From positions 116,519,271 through 116,583,270 of the forward strand of contig OW121851.1 in the NCBI GenBank assembly GCA_933228895.1: a stretch of DNA of 64,000 nucleotides, given 5' to 3'. How positions within the stretch are numbered: position 1 is the first letter of the stretch; every line of letters begins with the position of its first letter. The notes beneath the pieces are model-generated. The model was not told the origin of the DNA. It saw only the letters and a program-made list of their open reading frames with translations, and searched no databases. Shown here piece after piece: positions 34,195 through 46,739 of this stretch. The translations under genes and the position numbers were made by a program. The stretch comes from Platycnemis pennipes. Its lineage: Eukaryota > Arthropoda > Insecta > Odonata > Platycnemididae.

Positions 34195-35163
34195 CTAAGT
34201 GTAGTGTAGCGTAACTTGAAGCAAATCAGCCTTTCCCGTTCGGTACAGGTATGTTACAAATCTCTTCTCTTAATTTTCAGTGCTTGGTGCTTGCTTTCAC
34301 AATGCCCATTCCTATCTCCTGTCACTGGTAAAGTTCACTGCTTACCTTGTTATGAAGCAGTTAATTTGCCGGCCCCAGAACAGAAGTGCAACGCATACAT
34401 CGATATCATCTACATCTACACGATACCCTGCAAGCCACCGCGAGGGTGTGTGGCAGGGTTGAAGATCACCAAGCATGCACTGCCGACATGCAAACAAGCA
34501 ACCATAGGGTCTCATGCAACTAGATTATTAATATCTACATAGTAATTAAGGGATTGATTGTTAATGCATACATCATGCACTACTGATTATAAAATATTTC
34601 CCCTACCAATGCCTTTGCTATGCTGCGTATTGTGTTCTCTTATATTACGGGGGAAAAATGACAGTTCGACAATCTATCTCTCTAATCTTATTTAGCTGGT
34701 GAAATATAGCATAATACGGTGGTGTTTTTAATATATGCCTAAAATTTCCGGTAAAACTATCCGATTTAAATGTCTGTAAGAGATTTAATCTGTATTTTAA
34801 CCTACGTTCTGATAATGACTCCCACCCTAATTTTTGTATTAATTATGATACACTAATTAAATTATCGTAACACCTTTTAACGAACCTAGCTGCTCTACGC
34901 TGCACACTGTCTAGTTCTCTGATCAAACCTAATTCATACACTGGCTGCATACTCAAGATCAGATATCAGATTGAAAAGAACAATTATTAACTACACACAT
35001 GCATCAAACTGGTAATGACGTTCCAAGATACTTAACACTGGAAATATACGCAGTGTAATCCGGATCATCATGCCCAGTTAAAATCATGGCAACAAAATTA
35101 TTGGGAAAAATTTCGGGGAGGGCTGAAGCCCCCCCCCCCCCCCCCCCCCTGGCTACGTGCTTG
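34137..35163. mobile_element. Non-autonomous hAT-like DNA transposon, with 8-bp target duplication
   Basis: An exact 8-bp direct repeat CTCCGAGT flanks it (34129-34136 and 35164-35171). The termini are CAGGCGCGTAGCCAG (34137-34151) and, at the right end, the inverse of CAAGCACGTAGCCAG (35149-35163): 13 of 15 match. Subterminal homopolymers follow: 31 G at 34164-34194 and 21 C at 35129-35149. An 8-bp duplication and CA(G/A)-starting ends point to hAT. No transposase is encoded; about 640 bp of the interior is a LINE fragment, leaving roughly 390 bp of element sequence. Confidence 0.8.
34400..35040 (-). pseudogene. 5'-truncated CR1/Jockey-type LINE nested in the hAT-like element
   Basis: On the - strand the RT C-terminal region can be read: LEYAASVWDP, ELDSVQRRAARFVK, LGWESLSERRLKYRLN and an IFPP/R segment, followed by 3' UTR with GGTGGCTTGCAGGGTA (inverse at 34424-34439) and a short GTAGATGTAGAT-type tail at about 34403-34422. 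Stops and frameshifts are present. It matches the general C-terminal pattern of CR1/Jockey ORF2 but is not the family of the intact LINE. Confidence 0.65.
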
Positions 35164-35174
35164 CTCCGAGTACG

Positions 35175-35395
35175 AAGCCTTTAGTCAAATTTGTGAGCAT
35201 GGAGAATGAAAGTAAAATGGGGGGTAATGGTTTTCAAAATGCACAGTACTTTAGCAACGTGTCTTGCTCGTTTTTCTTGTGTTGTGTGATTTCATATTCG
35301 TACGAAAATGCCCAATTTTTCCCCGTGAGTGATATCCGGCACATTTCATTGCCATCTTGGGGGACAGCTCTTCTTCTCTCTGTGAGCCTTGTCAT
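35175..35395. other. No gene seen
   Basis: Short unique flank of the hAT-like insertion; a chance open frame runs through it. Confidence 0.35.
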
Positions 35396-35399
35396 CATT

Positions 35400-36730
35400 T
35401 TTACCCTGAGACGTGAGGGAGGACTGACGGCACCACGTTTGAGGGTTGTGTGGGAGACCAGGGGTAGGACGAGGCGTAGGGCTCGCGTAGGTAGATATAT
35501 ATCGGCGCCCACATCCTAATCCCCTTTCCCCTGTGGAGGCTGGCTGGTAGGGCATGGACGTTTCGTGGATAGTGGTCTAGGGTTGCATAAATATATGCGC
35601 TTGCAATAATATATATGTGCTCGTTTCCTCCCTCTCACCCGGTCGAACGGACACTCCTCCCAAAGGTGGGGGTGGGGAAGGAGTGCAGGAGTCGGAAAAA
35701 AAATCAGGGAACAAACGAAACCCGAGCAAAAAAAGGTGGGCCGCCGTAGTATCTCGATGAGGTATCCTGCGCGAGTATTTATGCACGTATGCAAGCGAAA
35801 AGAAAAGAGAAAGAGAGAGAGCATTATGAATTGTCGTGCGGCCCCGGAAAAAAGTTTGAGGGAGGGTCGTGGGCTGGCGCTTAAGGCAGGGGAAGGGAAG
35901 GGTGCTGTGTGTGTTGAGGGAACGGGGGACCGTGGGCGATAAGGGTTTGCCAAAGGGCATGGGAGTATTGTGGTTGGGGCGGTACAGACTCTTTCGTCCC
36001 CGTGTGTCGGGAGGGGGTTGAGGAGGGAGGGAGAGCCCGAAGGGTTGAGCGGACACGTGGGTGGGTTCGCTTCGAAGGGAAGGTGCTCGGACGTTGGTCA
36101 TGGGGTGGGAGAGGGGTCAGGCCGAGGAGTCCTCCACGTATTCCTACACGTGTATGAATATAATTTTTTTCTCCTCTCTTTCTGTCTCTCTCTCTCTCTC
36201 TCCCCCGTCGCTCGGCGAGCATTTTTCTTTCATTGGCGAGATCGTAGGTTGCGCGAAACGGGACGTTCGTAAATAAAGATCCTTCGATTTATATGTTTTG
36301 GGAGAATGAAGAGGGAGGGGCTGAGGGAGGAAGAGGTGGCGGCCGTGGAATTGGAAGGAGTTGGGCGCGAGTGGGAGAGAACAGCAAAAAGGGGAGAACG
36401 TGAATGATACACGGGGACGGCTTTTTGGAGAAGTTCTCGTCCTTTATTTTTCCTCCCTATCCCCCAACTCCTTTTCCCGCATGCATGTATATGCGTATAT
36501 ATTATTTTTTTGGACGGTTTTGATAGGGGAGGGGGAGTAGTGTTGGAGTTTTCAATAAATTCAACGCTCTCTTGTTTTCTGCCGCCGCTTTTCATTTATT
36601 TTTGTTTTCGGCAACGGCAGCTTCGAGGAGATTTCGGGATTCTTTATTTCGTTTGGTTATTTAAGGGATCCGCCAAGCGTTCCATCCACTTCTCTCTCCC
36701 TCCCATCCTCTTCCTTTTCTTCCGCTTTCT
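35400..36730. other. Purine-rich then pyrimidine-rich island
   Basis: 35420-36150 is G/A-rich on the + strand with CpG. A CT microsatellite lies at about 36180-36205. 36300-36400 is G-rich again and 36430-36730 is C/T-rich. Open frames up to about 174 codons on the - strand have Pro/Ser/His composition and no domain. Confidence 0.5.
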
Positions 36731-36779
36731 GTTTTTCCTGCTTTCTGCCTTTTACGTAGGTATGGCTCGGTTGTGAGTC

Positions 36780-37979
36780 GAACGGAAGGGTTAATCAAAT
36801 ATATTTTACCTGTTTACACATTTTCCTAAGCTTAAAATATGCGACACCTCATTTATTCTGTTTTTGCTTATTCACAGAGTCTTGAAGTTAGTTATTTTTG
36901 ACCTTGGTTTGAGGATTTGGGGGTCAGCGGTCTTTTATCGCGTTTTATACTGCCGGGATGAATTATATGTTAAAATTAAGGCCGTGGAGTATGTTTAGGA
37001 ATTCAGTGAAGCTAAGCCTAGATTTATCTTATAAATTTCCACTGCCTAACACATGACTATATTTTCAAATTAAAAGTTTTCTTACTTCTTGTGGGTCTTC
37101 CTTATTATCGCGTGCGCGTAATTTATTCCATTGGCATTGTATTGGAGTTGTGAGAGTCTTAAGTTTAATTCCTCTTCCTACCCTTTTTCGTGTTTGTGCC
37201 TGCACTTAAAAGTTTTCTTGCCAAACGACAGACTTGTTGGCCACATACGTCGCCAGTTTGCGCCTGAAAACAACAACGTGGCTATAAACTCCATCTCCTC
37301 TTGAGAATAGCGTGAGAATATTTTGGAGTCATATTTTTTTACATTATTTTGAACCTTAGAATAAAAATTTGGAGAATACTTTTTGTTCGACGCCCAAATA
37401 CTTCCTTGATATTTTAGCTCGCGGTTATGTTGACCGTGCTCATTAACGCCCTATGTTTCGAGTTGAAAGAATCTTCTTAGTTTATTGCTGGAAATCTTAT
37501 GGCACTGGGAGAAACAGAAGTCCGGATTTAACGTTCCCATTGTGTGAAAGCGGCTCGGACCAAGGTGATATCAATTTGGTAGCACTCTCAAATTTTTGTT
37601 ACTAAGTGCGGAATTTCGCAGCTGTTCTTCCCGCAACATGTCTTCTCCCTGCGTCAGCATTTTGAATTCTTACGAAGTTGCCTTACAACCTACACATATG
37701 ACCTATGTACTTTCTTGATTCCTATTAACCCTAACATTTTCTTTTTGATAAAACCATCTTCTCGTCTTTCATGCCCTGCTGAAAGAGTATTCGAACGTCT
37801 TGGTATAATATCAGCATGAACCGTGAAAACGTGAAACCGAATAATCACTGAATTGAGTATTCTGAAAGCTACCTCTTATTTTTATTATGAGAATCGATCT
37901 TTGCTGGATTAGAATTAGGTACGTCACGTACTGTATTAAGGTTAAGAGCAGTATTCAAACTAATTAGTTACCTATATAT
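36780..37979. other. No gene seen
   Basis: AT-rich unique sequence. Nothing recognised. Confidence 0.4.
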
Positions 37980-38177
37980 TTATCATTATCGGCCAACAAT
38001 CCTAGGATTGGTTTTGACGCAACCCTCCACTCGATTCTTCTATCGGCCAACCTCTTTATATTAACGTAATTCCTCTCTTGTACATCCTTCACAACCTGTT
38101 CCATATATCTCATACGAGGCCTGCCTTATCCATTCTTCCCGTTCACTTTTCCCTCGACGATTCATCAGGCCATCATA
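37980..38177 (-). repeat. RTE-type LINE relic: 3' end of ORF2
   Basis: The + strand reads as the inverse of the family seen at 100-285 and 6203-6412: TTGGTTTTGACGCAACCCTC corresponds to the WRAASNQ codons and ATATATCTCATACGAGGCCT to the RPR.RY block. Frame is disrupted. Confidence 0.7.
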
Positions 38178-38179
38178 CC

Positions 38180-39050
38180 AATACATTGGAAAATGGTAAA
38201 TAGCGTTCAAGATGCCATTTCACATTTGTGCTAAATTAAATAGCTGTATGCGTGTAATGGACACTGTTAGTGGATGATAGCAATAAATAGCGTTTTTCAT
38301 TTATGCTTTAAACTTGCATTCCTATATTAATGTAGATCCACTTGTTTCCATGACTCCAAATCTGATTTCTTGTATGCTGAAAGAAAGAATTCTGATATCT
38401 GCTCGCTCGGAAGTTATACATTTCTATCTTATTTTCATAATCAAGTTGACCGTCAATTCTTGGAGCCCTAAAAGTACATTTAGTATCTTTGCAAAACAGA
38501 TCAATTTAAAAGGTTCAGTAAATAGTCGAACCTATGGTATGAAAGTGATTCCTACCCGAGTCTCTTAATATGATTCCGACACTGACAGTAATATAATTAC
38601 GTCGTTTTGCTAATCTCCAACTCCATTGCTGGTTTAGCTCCCTATTTCAAACCTCCCTTGTACGGATCCCATGTAGTGGCGGCGTATTCTGATTAAGGCC
38701 TAAGTAGGAGAAGTGACGTTGTTCTCTCACATTGCCATAGCAAGTTTCCCTGTACCCCCTTAATGGATCCCTGACCTTTTGTCTTACATTTGATGCCTGG
38801 TTTTCGAAATGGAAAGGTTATCGACCCTTTTACAATAGCCTATGATCAAATTAGTTAATTTTAGGACGAAAGTAAAATAGCTGCTTCAATATTATTGGCG
38901 ATCATCAGCCTGTCTATCGCGATGCGAAATATTTCTTTGCTGTTGTTGAATACCATTTTTTGTGACGTCTCTTTATTCCGAACGTTATGGGTATGTTTTT
39001 TTATCGCATGCTCCCGGATGTAATCTAGTGGAAGGTTTATGAATGTTGCC
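38180..39050. other. No gene seen
   Basis: AT-rich unique sequence. An 84-codon + strand frame at 38314-38568 shows no motif. Confidence 0.4.
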
Positions 39051-39054
39051 TACA

Positions 39055-39220
39055 TGGTGGTGGTAACGTCCCATTGATTAGAGCTTTTAAGCTACGTAAC
39101 CGAGGTCAGTATCAGATCTTTCTGGGAAGTTATAAGTTGCATAGGGAAAAGAACCAGCCCCCTTAACCGGATATGTAAATTCCATGCATTGTTGGGCTGC
39201 ACTTGGACCCGACGCCCCTT
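39055..39220 (+). repeat. Diverged SINE family A copy
   Basis: The head-like part GGTGGTAACGTCCCATTGAT then TAGAGC, and the body GGGAAAAGAACCAGCCCCCT then TAACCGGATATGTAAA, line up with the 24043-24301 and 20624-20877 copies. The B box is mutated and the 3' part is missing or unrecognisable. Confidence 0.5.
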
Positions 39221-39224
39221 TGGT

Positions 39225-40375
39225 TTTAATACTAATGTTTTTTCTTTCAGTGATGCATCACTCTTCTATGCAACCACGTTTTCATCTCTAGTGATGTGTC
39301 TTTCCCACCAATTTCTGCTGATATACTTTTGAATGTTTACAAAAACTGGTGGATGATTAAGATAAACTTAGTTGTTGACGTGTTTGCCCTGATAGATTCT
39401 AATTGACTTGAGTTTAGGAAGGAAATGTGGAATGGAAAAGAAATTTCTAAAGGAGGAATTTGTTATGGTGATATTACTCCACCGTATGGCTTGCTAAGTA
39501 CAAGCGTTGCTTAATGCAATAATTTTTATAGTTTCTTCTGTCAATATATTTTGCGTATCCGGTAGATTATACCGGAATACAAAGAATAAACTCTTCATCA
39601 GACGAGAAACCATCCAGCTGGGATTTTGATCGTTTCTGAACACCAAATAACACTTAATTTCTATACAGCATTCCTAAAAATATACCGTGAATAGTGGTTT
39701 GCTGTCAACCTTTTATAGTAGCATCCTGAGGTGATTTGACTTGATCACTAAGGCACACTTAATAATTGCTCAAAATCTCAGCGTTTAGTCTTTAATTCAT
39801 TGCTTATAGTATATCCACTCTGGTGTTTTCGTTTTACAAGAAGAATCGAGACTACCACTCCCATGTCTCGCCAGACGAATAGTGGAATTCCACGATCAAT
39901 TCGTCTTATTGCTCCACTTTTTATTGCCTCTCTAATAATATGGTCCTAAAATGAAGCACCCAATAAAAATTTATAAATCAAAATTATTTTAGTACCACAA
40001 GGACTATTTTTGGTGGTGATTTGTGAGCGCTTTTAATCCATGTAGAGGCGACGCTTTATATTTTTATGAGCGGACGCCCATTAGAAACTTTGAGATACAT
40101 TCCTGGAGGCGAAGTTGCGCAAGGAAACCGGCAATTACCTCTCCGGATAGCTTATTTTTCCATGATAATTAACTCCTACATCATTAACCTGTGGCACAAT
40201 AGAGATAGCAACTCTCATTTGTATTCATACATATATTTTCAGCGAAAATAATCGGTCTTAGCGGAGTTTGTTATTTTGGTTCATAAATCATCTCGGCGCT
40301 TGATCCGTGATATTCATTTCTCATTCATTCGCCCGCTAATCCCTGCTTATAATATGGCGAACCGTCGTTTTGTCC
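39225..40375. other. No gene seen
   Basis: AT-rich unique sequence. Nothing recognised. Confidence 0.4.
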
Positions 40376-40379
40376 GTTT

Positions 40380-41150
40380 CGGTCGGCGGGGAAAAAATTG
40401 GGAAAGATTGTTAGCCTCTCCTTTCTTCCCCGACGTTTCTCTTTCCCTCTGTCCCCATCGTCTTCCCTCCCTCCTTTCTTTCTCTTCACCCCTGTCTCTA
40501 TACGTCCCTCCTTATATGTGTCCATTGTGATTCGACCCCAGAGGCTTTTCTCTCGGGTGAGGCAGGGAGGGGGTGTTTCCGATCATAAGCGTGGTCTGGG
40601 TAGTTGGTTCCAGAATACGGTTGAAGGGAGAGGTTAAGTGGTGTGGGTGGTGGAATCGCTTGCTCGGGGGAGGTAGGATGAAGCCTGGAGGTTTGGGGGG
40701 GAAGGGTCGGGACTTGGGTGCAAGTGGTAGGGGAGATCGTAGCTCATATGGGTTCGGGAGAGGTAAGGGGATGTGGATATCGACGGCAGGGGGTGGGGAA
40801 GGCGGGGAATGGGGTGGGGGAGTAGGAGGTGGAGGGGAAAAGAGGGATTTGTCGGTAACGTCCAACTCTTCCACAACCCTAATGATTTATATCTTCCGTC
40901 CCTCAGCAATTATTTCCGCATGTTAACGCGTTTCTTCCACTGGGACGGTTCCAACTTCCACTCCCCTCTTCACCCTCCCTCATCCCTTCCCACACCGCCT
41001 CCTCCTCCGGCTCCCACTTCTTCAATTCTCACCGAATGTATTATTAAATACCCCCATCCCACTCGCCACATCCCCGACCACTTTCTTGCCTTACCACTCG
41101 CTCGGTGTAGTTTCGTTTCCGTCCCCCCGTCGACTCTTCGCCAGATCCGT
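40380..41150. other. Y-R-Y island with strong G-quadruplex-capable core
   Basis: 40440-40530 is C/T-rich, 40560-40850 is G-rich purine, 40940-41130 is C/T-rich again. 40789-40837 has at least five runs of four or five G on the + strand. Open frames are compositional. Confidence 0.55.
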
Positions 41151-41159
41151 CCAATTGAT

Positions 41160-44100
41160 GTTCGTCCGGTGGTTAAATTGCTGATTTCTTTTTCAATCTC
41201 TCGAATACGTTTAAGTGATTCCTAAATCATTGCTTTGTTTTGTTGGTTACCTCGTGGCCCTTCCAAATTTTAATTAGTTGTCTTGATAATAAAGTCATTT
41301 TTGTCTTACGTAATCCCTAGGAAACGGCAGTAATACGCCCTTTTTCGTTAATTTGTGATATGCTACCAGGGTAATGCGAGAATGGCAATTATGTCTTCGC
41401 ATTAATTACTTACTCCACCGCATGAATCGATAATGAATGTGTCCATTACCGAAATGCTTAGCAATAATTTTCGTCGTAGCTGATTGGCTCAAAAACCTTA
41501 TGCAGCATTTGCTCATCAGCGTGAGTCCTTCCAGCATTACATTATCTGCGCGGGCTAGGCATCAAATTTAATGCTTAGTAATAATTTAATCAAGCATGAA
41601 GGTTTATTGTATTTATAGCTTCTTTAATAATGAAGCAACTTATATGGGATTTACGTAGTGTTGCCAGACACCCTAATCACCAGTCTAACGATTGTTGGTA
41701 TCATTTGCGTATGTGAAATAATTTATTATTCGTTGGTAGTATTCTAAATATCCCTAAACCTAATATTAATAATGCCGGTAGATGAAATTTGTCTCGTTCA
41801 AAATCATTTTCCGCTGAATGCTGTCGTTAAGAGATTAGTGGAAACTCGAAGCCACACCAATTGATGCGCTCACTTCCTGTCTTCACCGTCGGATACCTTT
41901 CAGTCGTGCGATTGGCCGCTTATTCACGAATCATAATCCTCTGCTTCTCTCATCACTGGTCTCGGACCTTCTGCTGCTATCAAGCCATAATCTTCGTGTC
42001 CTACAACGCCCTTTGCGAGTGCCACTTCCACACTCTTTCCCGGCTACCGCATCCCCAGACAGACAGTCACACATCCTTTCAAGTCCACCACTTCCGCCAC
42101 CCTCATTACTTCATTGTTTTTACGCTGCATTGTCCCTTTTTTTCGTAATTCTGCTCACCTGAGGGAGTCGTTTCCGGTGAGGATGGTTCCCGTGCTATCG
42201 CACGGTTCATGATGCAATTGTAAAGAGCTCTTCACATAGGCCTTTTTGAAGAGAAAATTGATTTTTTTACTTCTCTTCACGCATAAACTCTGAGCTAATA
42301 CCAGATTCTTTCCTGTTCACACTGGAACCGCTTGAATCGAGGTTGCATAATATTATGCTAATTTTATGCCGAAGTAATTAGTGCGATTCGTTAGCGCAAA
42401 AATCTCATTTTATATGGGCCTTAATATTATTTACTGAATTTTCCTTCTTTTTGCTAGCCGTATGCTGCTCCAAAGTTACTTGACTCGAGAGTTCTCTGAA
42501 ATGCTCTGACGGAGCTACGTTTATTTTAATTCTAATGGACAAACCATTTTACGTCTCTCTGGTAATAAGCACATCCACTGAAACAGGTTTATTAGTAATT
42601 TGGACCTCAATAATGCATTTTTATTGTGCATAATTATCTTAGTTTTCACTTCTCCCATCTTGAGAGAGTATTTTCTTGGTACTTGGAGTGGCCATAAACC
42701 GATATCATTTTCTGTGAACATCACCTAGTGTACTTCCCCGAATTTATCCTTGCCTTTGATAAAATATTTTGCTAGAATGGGCTTACTTGAAGTTATCATG
42801 AGTGCTTTGCATTGCCATCTCATGCAGAATTGGTGATCAGTGTTTTCTTGCTAAATATTGAAGGGATGAAACGGTCTCATTACATTTCAAAATCATTGGT
42901 TATTCATTCATTGTTATTAAGTTGTCTCCTGTGAGTTTAACGGTAAGTTAATACTAATTAAATGGCATTTCGAACTATATCACTCTTCCGTTTTCATTCC
43001 CACCCTTAGGAACGCGAGATGGACTAAGACTCTTCTTCAGTCATCGCTGGGGAAAAATTATTTTTGGCTGAACTGTGCTCATTAAGATACGCTTGCTATT
43101 AGTTTGGTTTGAAACAAGTTCTGTTTTATAATTTTTCCCCTTTAAATATTTCTATTGTGTTGTAAAAACAGTATTTTTATGGGAGCGCATAACTTGTTAA
43201 TAACTGAAATTGGTGCAATTTATGGCAATGCTTTCATTATTCAAAGTTCTAATGGGCTGCTGTGAGGAACGCCGTTGATTTTTTTTCTTCTCCGTTATGT
43301 ATCGTATAATGCCAGAAATAATTTTGATGGATCACCTTAGTTTTTCAGACTTCTCTCCCAGGAGTAAAGTTTCCTTCGTTTTAAAGTACGCGCACTGTGA
43401 AGATAGCATGTACCGACTTTTCTTTTTCTCCGAAGTTTTACAATTTTAGTCGAGTTTTTGTTCGCGAAAAAAGCTTGCTATTGAAATACTTAGTGTTTTT
43501 GTCCGCCGAGAAAATTTATGTATGGGCTAAGTTGTTGTCTCTAATGGCTTTAAAATAAGTTTCGTAGCAAGGGGAATATTTATTGCCCTTATTTTCAAAG
43601 GCTGCGGGGAAACCTCGTTTCTCAGCTACCAGGTGGAAGGCTTCTCGTCCTGTCGCTCGTAACGATTTAAATGTGCTTAATCTCTAAACGGATTGGAGTT
43701 GTGTTTCTGTTGCATTTGGAAGAAGTGTTCGTTATGTTCTCCGCCTTTGCTCCGATTGGAATGCTGCGTTTTCATTGCTCATGCGTCTTTCGATATGTTC
43801 TTTCGCAGGTCTGGTTGAAAAAGCTTGAATCACTATTCTGTGCTGTTTCTTCCTGCTTATCTATTTTCTTATCTTATTCAAAAGAAAATTAATGATTCCT
43901 ACTTTCAAAGAAATCCGTAATGTATGTAAATGCAGGGTTTACTTTGAGTTTGTAGATTTTAGGCTACAGTAATCCTTATCTTTGAAAACACTGAAGGGCC
44001 ATTATTGAATTCTCGTTAGCTCAATGTGAATAAATTTAATTGATCATCAGTGATGGGTCATCTTTATCATGCCTGAAACTAGGAGCTTGGTTTAAGGGCC

Positions 44101-46585
44101 CTATTACTATCTGGTTACCTTGTTTCTGATACTTAAATTTTGTTAGATTTATGGAAGGTACCGGAAGGACGGACAAAGGTATTAACATAACGAACGTGGT
44201 ACATTCTATCGTTTTTACATATCGGTCTGAAACATCCCACTTTCTGCTTCTAGCCAGACTTATGAGTTAAAAACCCTCCGATTTACCTCGCAATGCACTA
44301 TTAACAGTGTGTAATAGTGACTTGTTTATAAAATATGTGTAGAACACCAATGTCATAGGAATGGCTGCGGTGTCAATGAGTTGAGGAAGGTGGAGGGAGT
44401 TCAGGCCGGTGATGTTCGAGTAATTAGGTCCTTGGAATATTATCCATATATTGTTGATTTGCTCAGGCGATAGCGCTTGTACAATCTTAATTAACACCAG
44501 AAAGTTAAATTGTCATTTTTGAGGGATTTTTTGAAACCATAATATCTATACCATATAATCTCTGGTGTGGTTTCATTCGGCATCCCTTTATGGTGATATA
44601 GTTTTATTTCTCACTGTCTATTGCAAATTCACCCTCCTTTGGTGACACAACTGACCCATAAGTTTTCCGATCGCGATATACAGGTCGATATAGTATTTGT
44701 CTAAGTATTAAGCGTTGGAGTAAGTTTGGTTGTACGGTGCTATATAGGATTTTTAAGGTACAGTTAAAAGATTTTCACAATAATGGATATACATATTTAG
44801 TATCGTTGATGGAGAAGTTAAGACGGGAGGCCATCAGTTCTCAGAACTTAAAGATATATTATGGCTCCTTGAATGATGCAAAGCAGTCCAGTTTCCCTTC
44901 GAAAATGAGAAAATTACAAGGGACCAACTCTATATCTGACAGACTGTACATAGGGATGAAATTAGAGAAATGGAGTCAGTTAAAAATAGGTTCAAATATT
45001 CGTTCATCCCTCACAATTTTCGCTACCATAGCAACAAAAACTTGTCACTTCAATGAGCCTTCATGGGCCGACCTTCCCTTTAAAAGAAAATACAGTTGCA
45101 CACGCTACATAAAACTATAGTTAAGCTCGAATAAAGGCTGATTCCGCAACACCCTATCGCAAGCCATATTGGCAACCTGTAGGATATGATGTAGACGGTA
45201 TATATAACCTTAACAGTTGAGGAACCTAAAAGCCTTATTTTATTAATGCAATAAACTAAATGATGGTTTATATTCTACTTTTTTTGTTTTGTCAAAAGTA
45301 TCTTGTAGAATATTTGCCTTGTCACTTTCCTCTTATAAATTTTTCATTATTCTGACATCAAAGGTTTAATAGAATTAAAAACCGACTTGTGGATGTAAAT
45401 ATGGAGTTGATATGTTGAAGGCTTTAAATTACGTAACATCTTTTTATTTGTAGTTGTTGTTATCTCCCAAAATGCATTTCAAACTAATAGTAAGTATCAG
45501 TTTTTAAACTTCTGTAATCATTGAAGAATAATAGTACAATTCCAGGAGTACATGCTGTAATGTGTTGCCAGGCATAACTCTCTCCCTCGTAGTAGTCCTG
45601 CGAATGTTTCATTACAAATCCACAAAGTGACTTAAACTGCTGTTTTACCTAGCATGAAAGCTATTCCTGCTTGGCCTAGCGGTAATATTGATGGATATTA
45701 TTAAGTTATTTTCACTTCTGCTAAAACTCTTGCATAATTAAGCGTTATGGAAAAAGAGAATCAGTGGTGTAATAGCGTAGACCGTCCCCGTTATTCTCTT
45801 CCTTAAAGAGCACATATTTAGAATGAGAAAATTAATATCTTTGGAAAAATGATGGATGAAGAGAGCTCCAATTTCAGTGACCTAATTTGGCGTGTAGAAA
45901 CTGTTTCTAAAAGTCCATTGTACCCGAGGCACGTATTTCTAATCTGTTCCCCTTGCCCGAGGCGCAAAATTTATTTGCTGAAAGTATTACTCATTTTTCT
46001 CCGAAGCAGAAACTCTGCTTGTTCAGCTATCAATTTGAAATTAATGGCACCCCCGTAAATTTTTTATTCTACATACCTTAGCTTATATGGCCATTCATCA
46101 TATGAAATGCAACCCACGGCTATTTCTCCTGAAATATATTGCCAGGACATCTTTAAAATATTTCTACTCGTGTCAGGCCATTCGTCTTCTACTCCATATT
46201 AGTATTTTGGTTATCGTATAATTACGTCAGTAGTCTCCTAGCACATTTAGATGCTGATTGGAAATGCAGCGTGTATGAGGGTAGTAAGGATTTTTAGGAC
46301 CCTTATTCTTGGTTGTGAGGTGGCGTGGGTGTTGTGGAAAAAGAGGCAGAACATCCTTCCATAAGAAGGTTAGACGGCATGATATTAGTGGTGTGAAACC
46401 GAATTTAAAATTTCCTAGGCCAATAATTCCAAAACTTTTTGTTATCAACTACCGGTAAATTTCAGGCAAGAGGATTCAGTAGCTAATAACTTATGTTGGG
46501 CACCGCTGTCATAGGCGGAAAAAGTAGTATCTTACTCCGAGAATAAGCATTAGGGTTGGGAAAAAGATACCTACTGTATATACTA
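41160..46585. other. Longest stretch without recognised features
   Basis: Over 5 kb of AT-rich unique sequence. The longest frame is 127 codons on the + strand at 44737-45120, with no recognisable domain and no detectable splice or promoter context. Confidence 0.45.
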
Positions 46586-46589
46586 TGTT

Positions 46590-46738
46590 GTTCATTGCAG
46601 TTATGACATTTATTGTATTTTTGTTTAATTGCATGGATGTATATGTTTATATGTTAGATTGACGATGGGTTAGGTGGAAGAGGGGACTTAACAGTCACAA
46701 CCTCGTCCGAATAAAGACACATTATTATTATAATAATA
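46590..46738 (+). repeat. Possible LINE 3' end with ATT-type tail
   Basis: A GGGTTAGGTGGAAGAGGGGAC block and CCTCGTCCGAATAAAGACAC are followed by an ATTATTATTATAATAATA tail. This arrangement (AATAAA plus a trinucleotide tail) is typical of truncated CR1/Jockey-type LINE 3' ends. No coding part remains. Confidence 0.4.
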
Positions 46739-46739
46739 G

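Noticed and set aside
35516..36222. Long - strand frames of 113-174 codons
   Set aside because: Compositional frames in a purine-rich island, overlapping in several phases.
44737..45120. 127-codon + strand open frame in AT-rich DNA
   Set aside because: No recognisable domain, no homologous pattern, and no supporting splice or promoter context. Frames of this size arise by chance in 64 kb.
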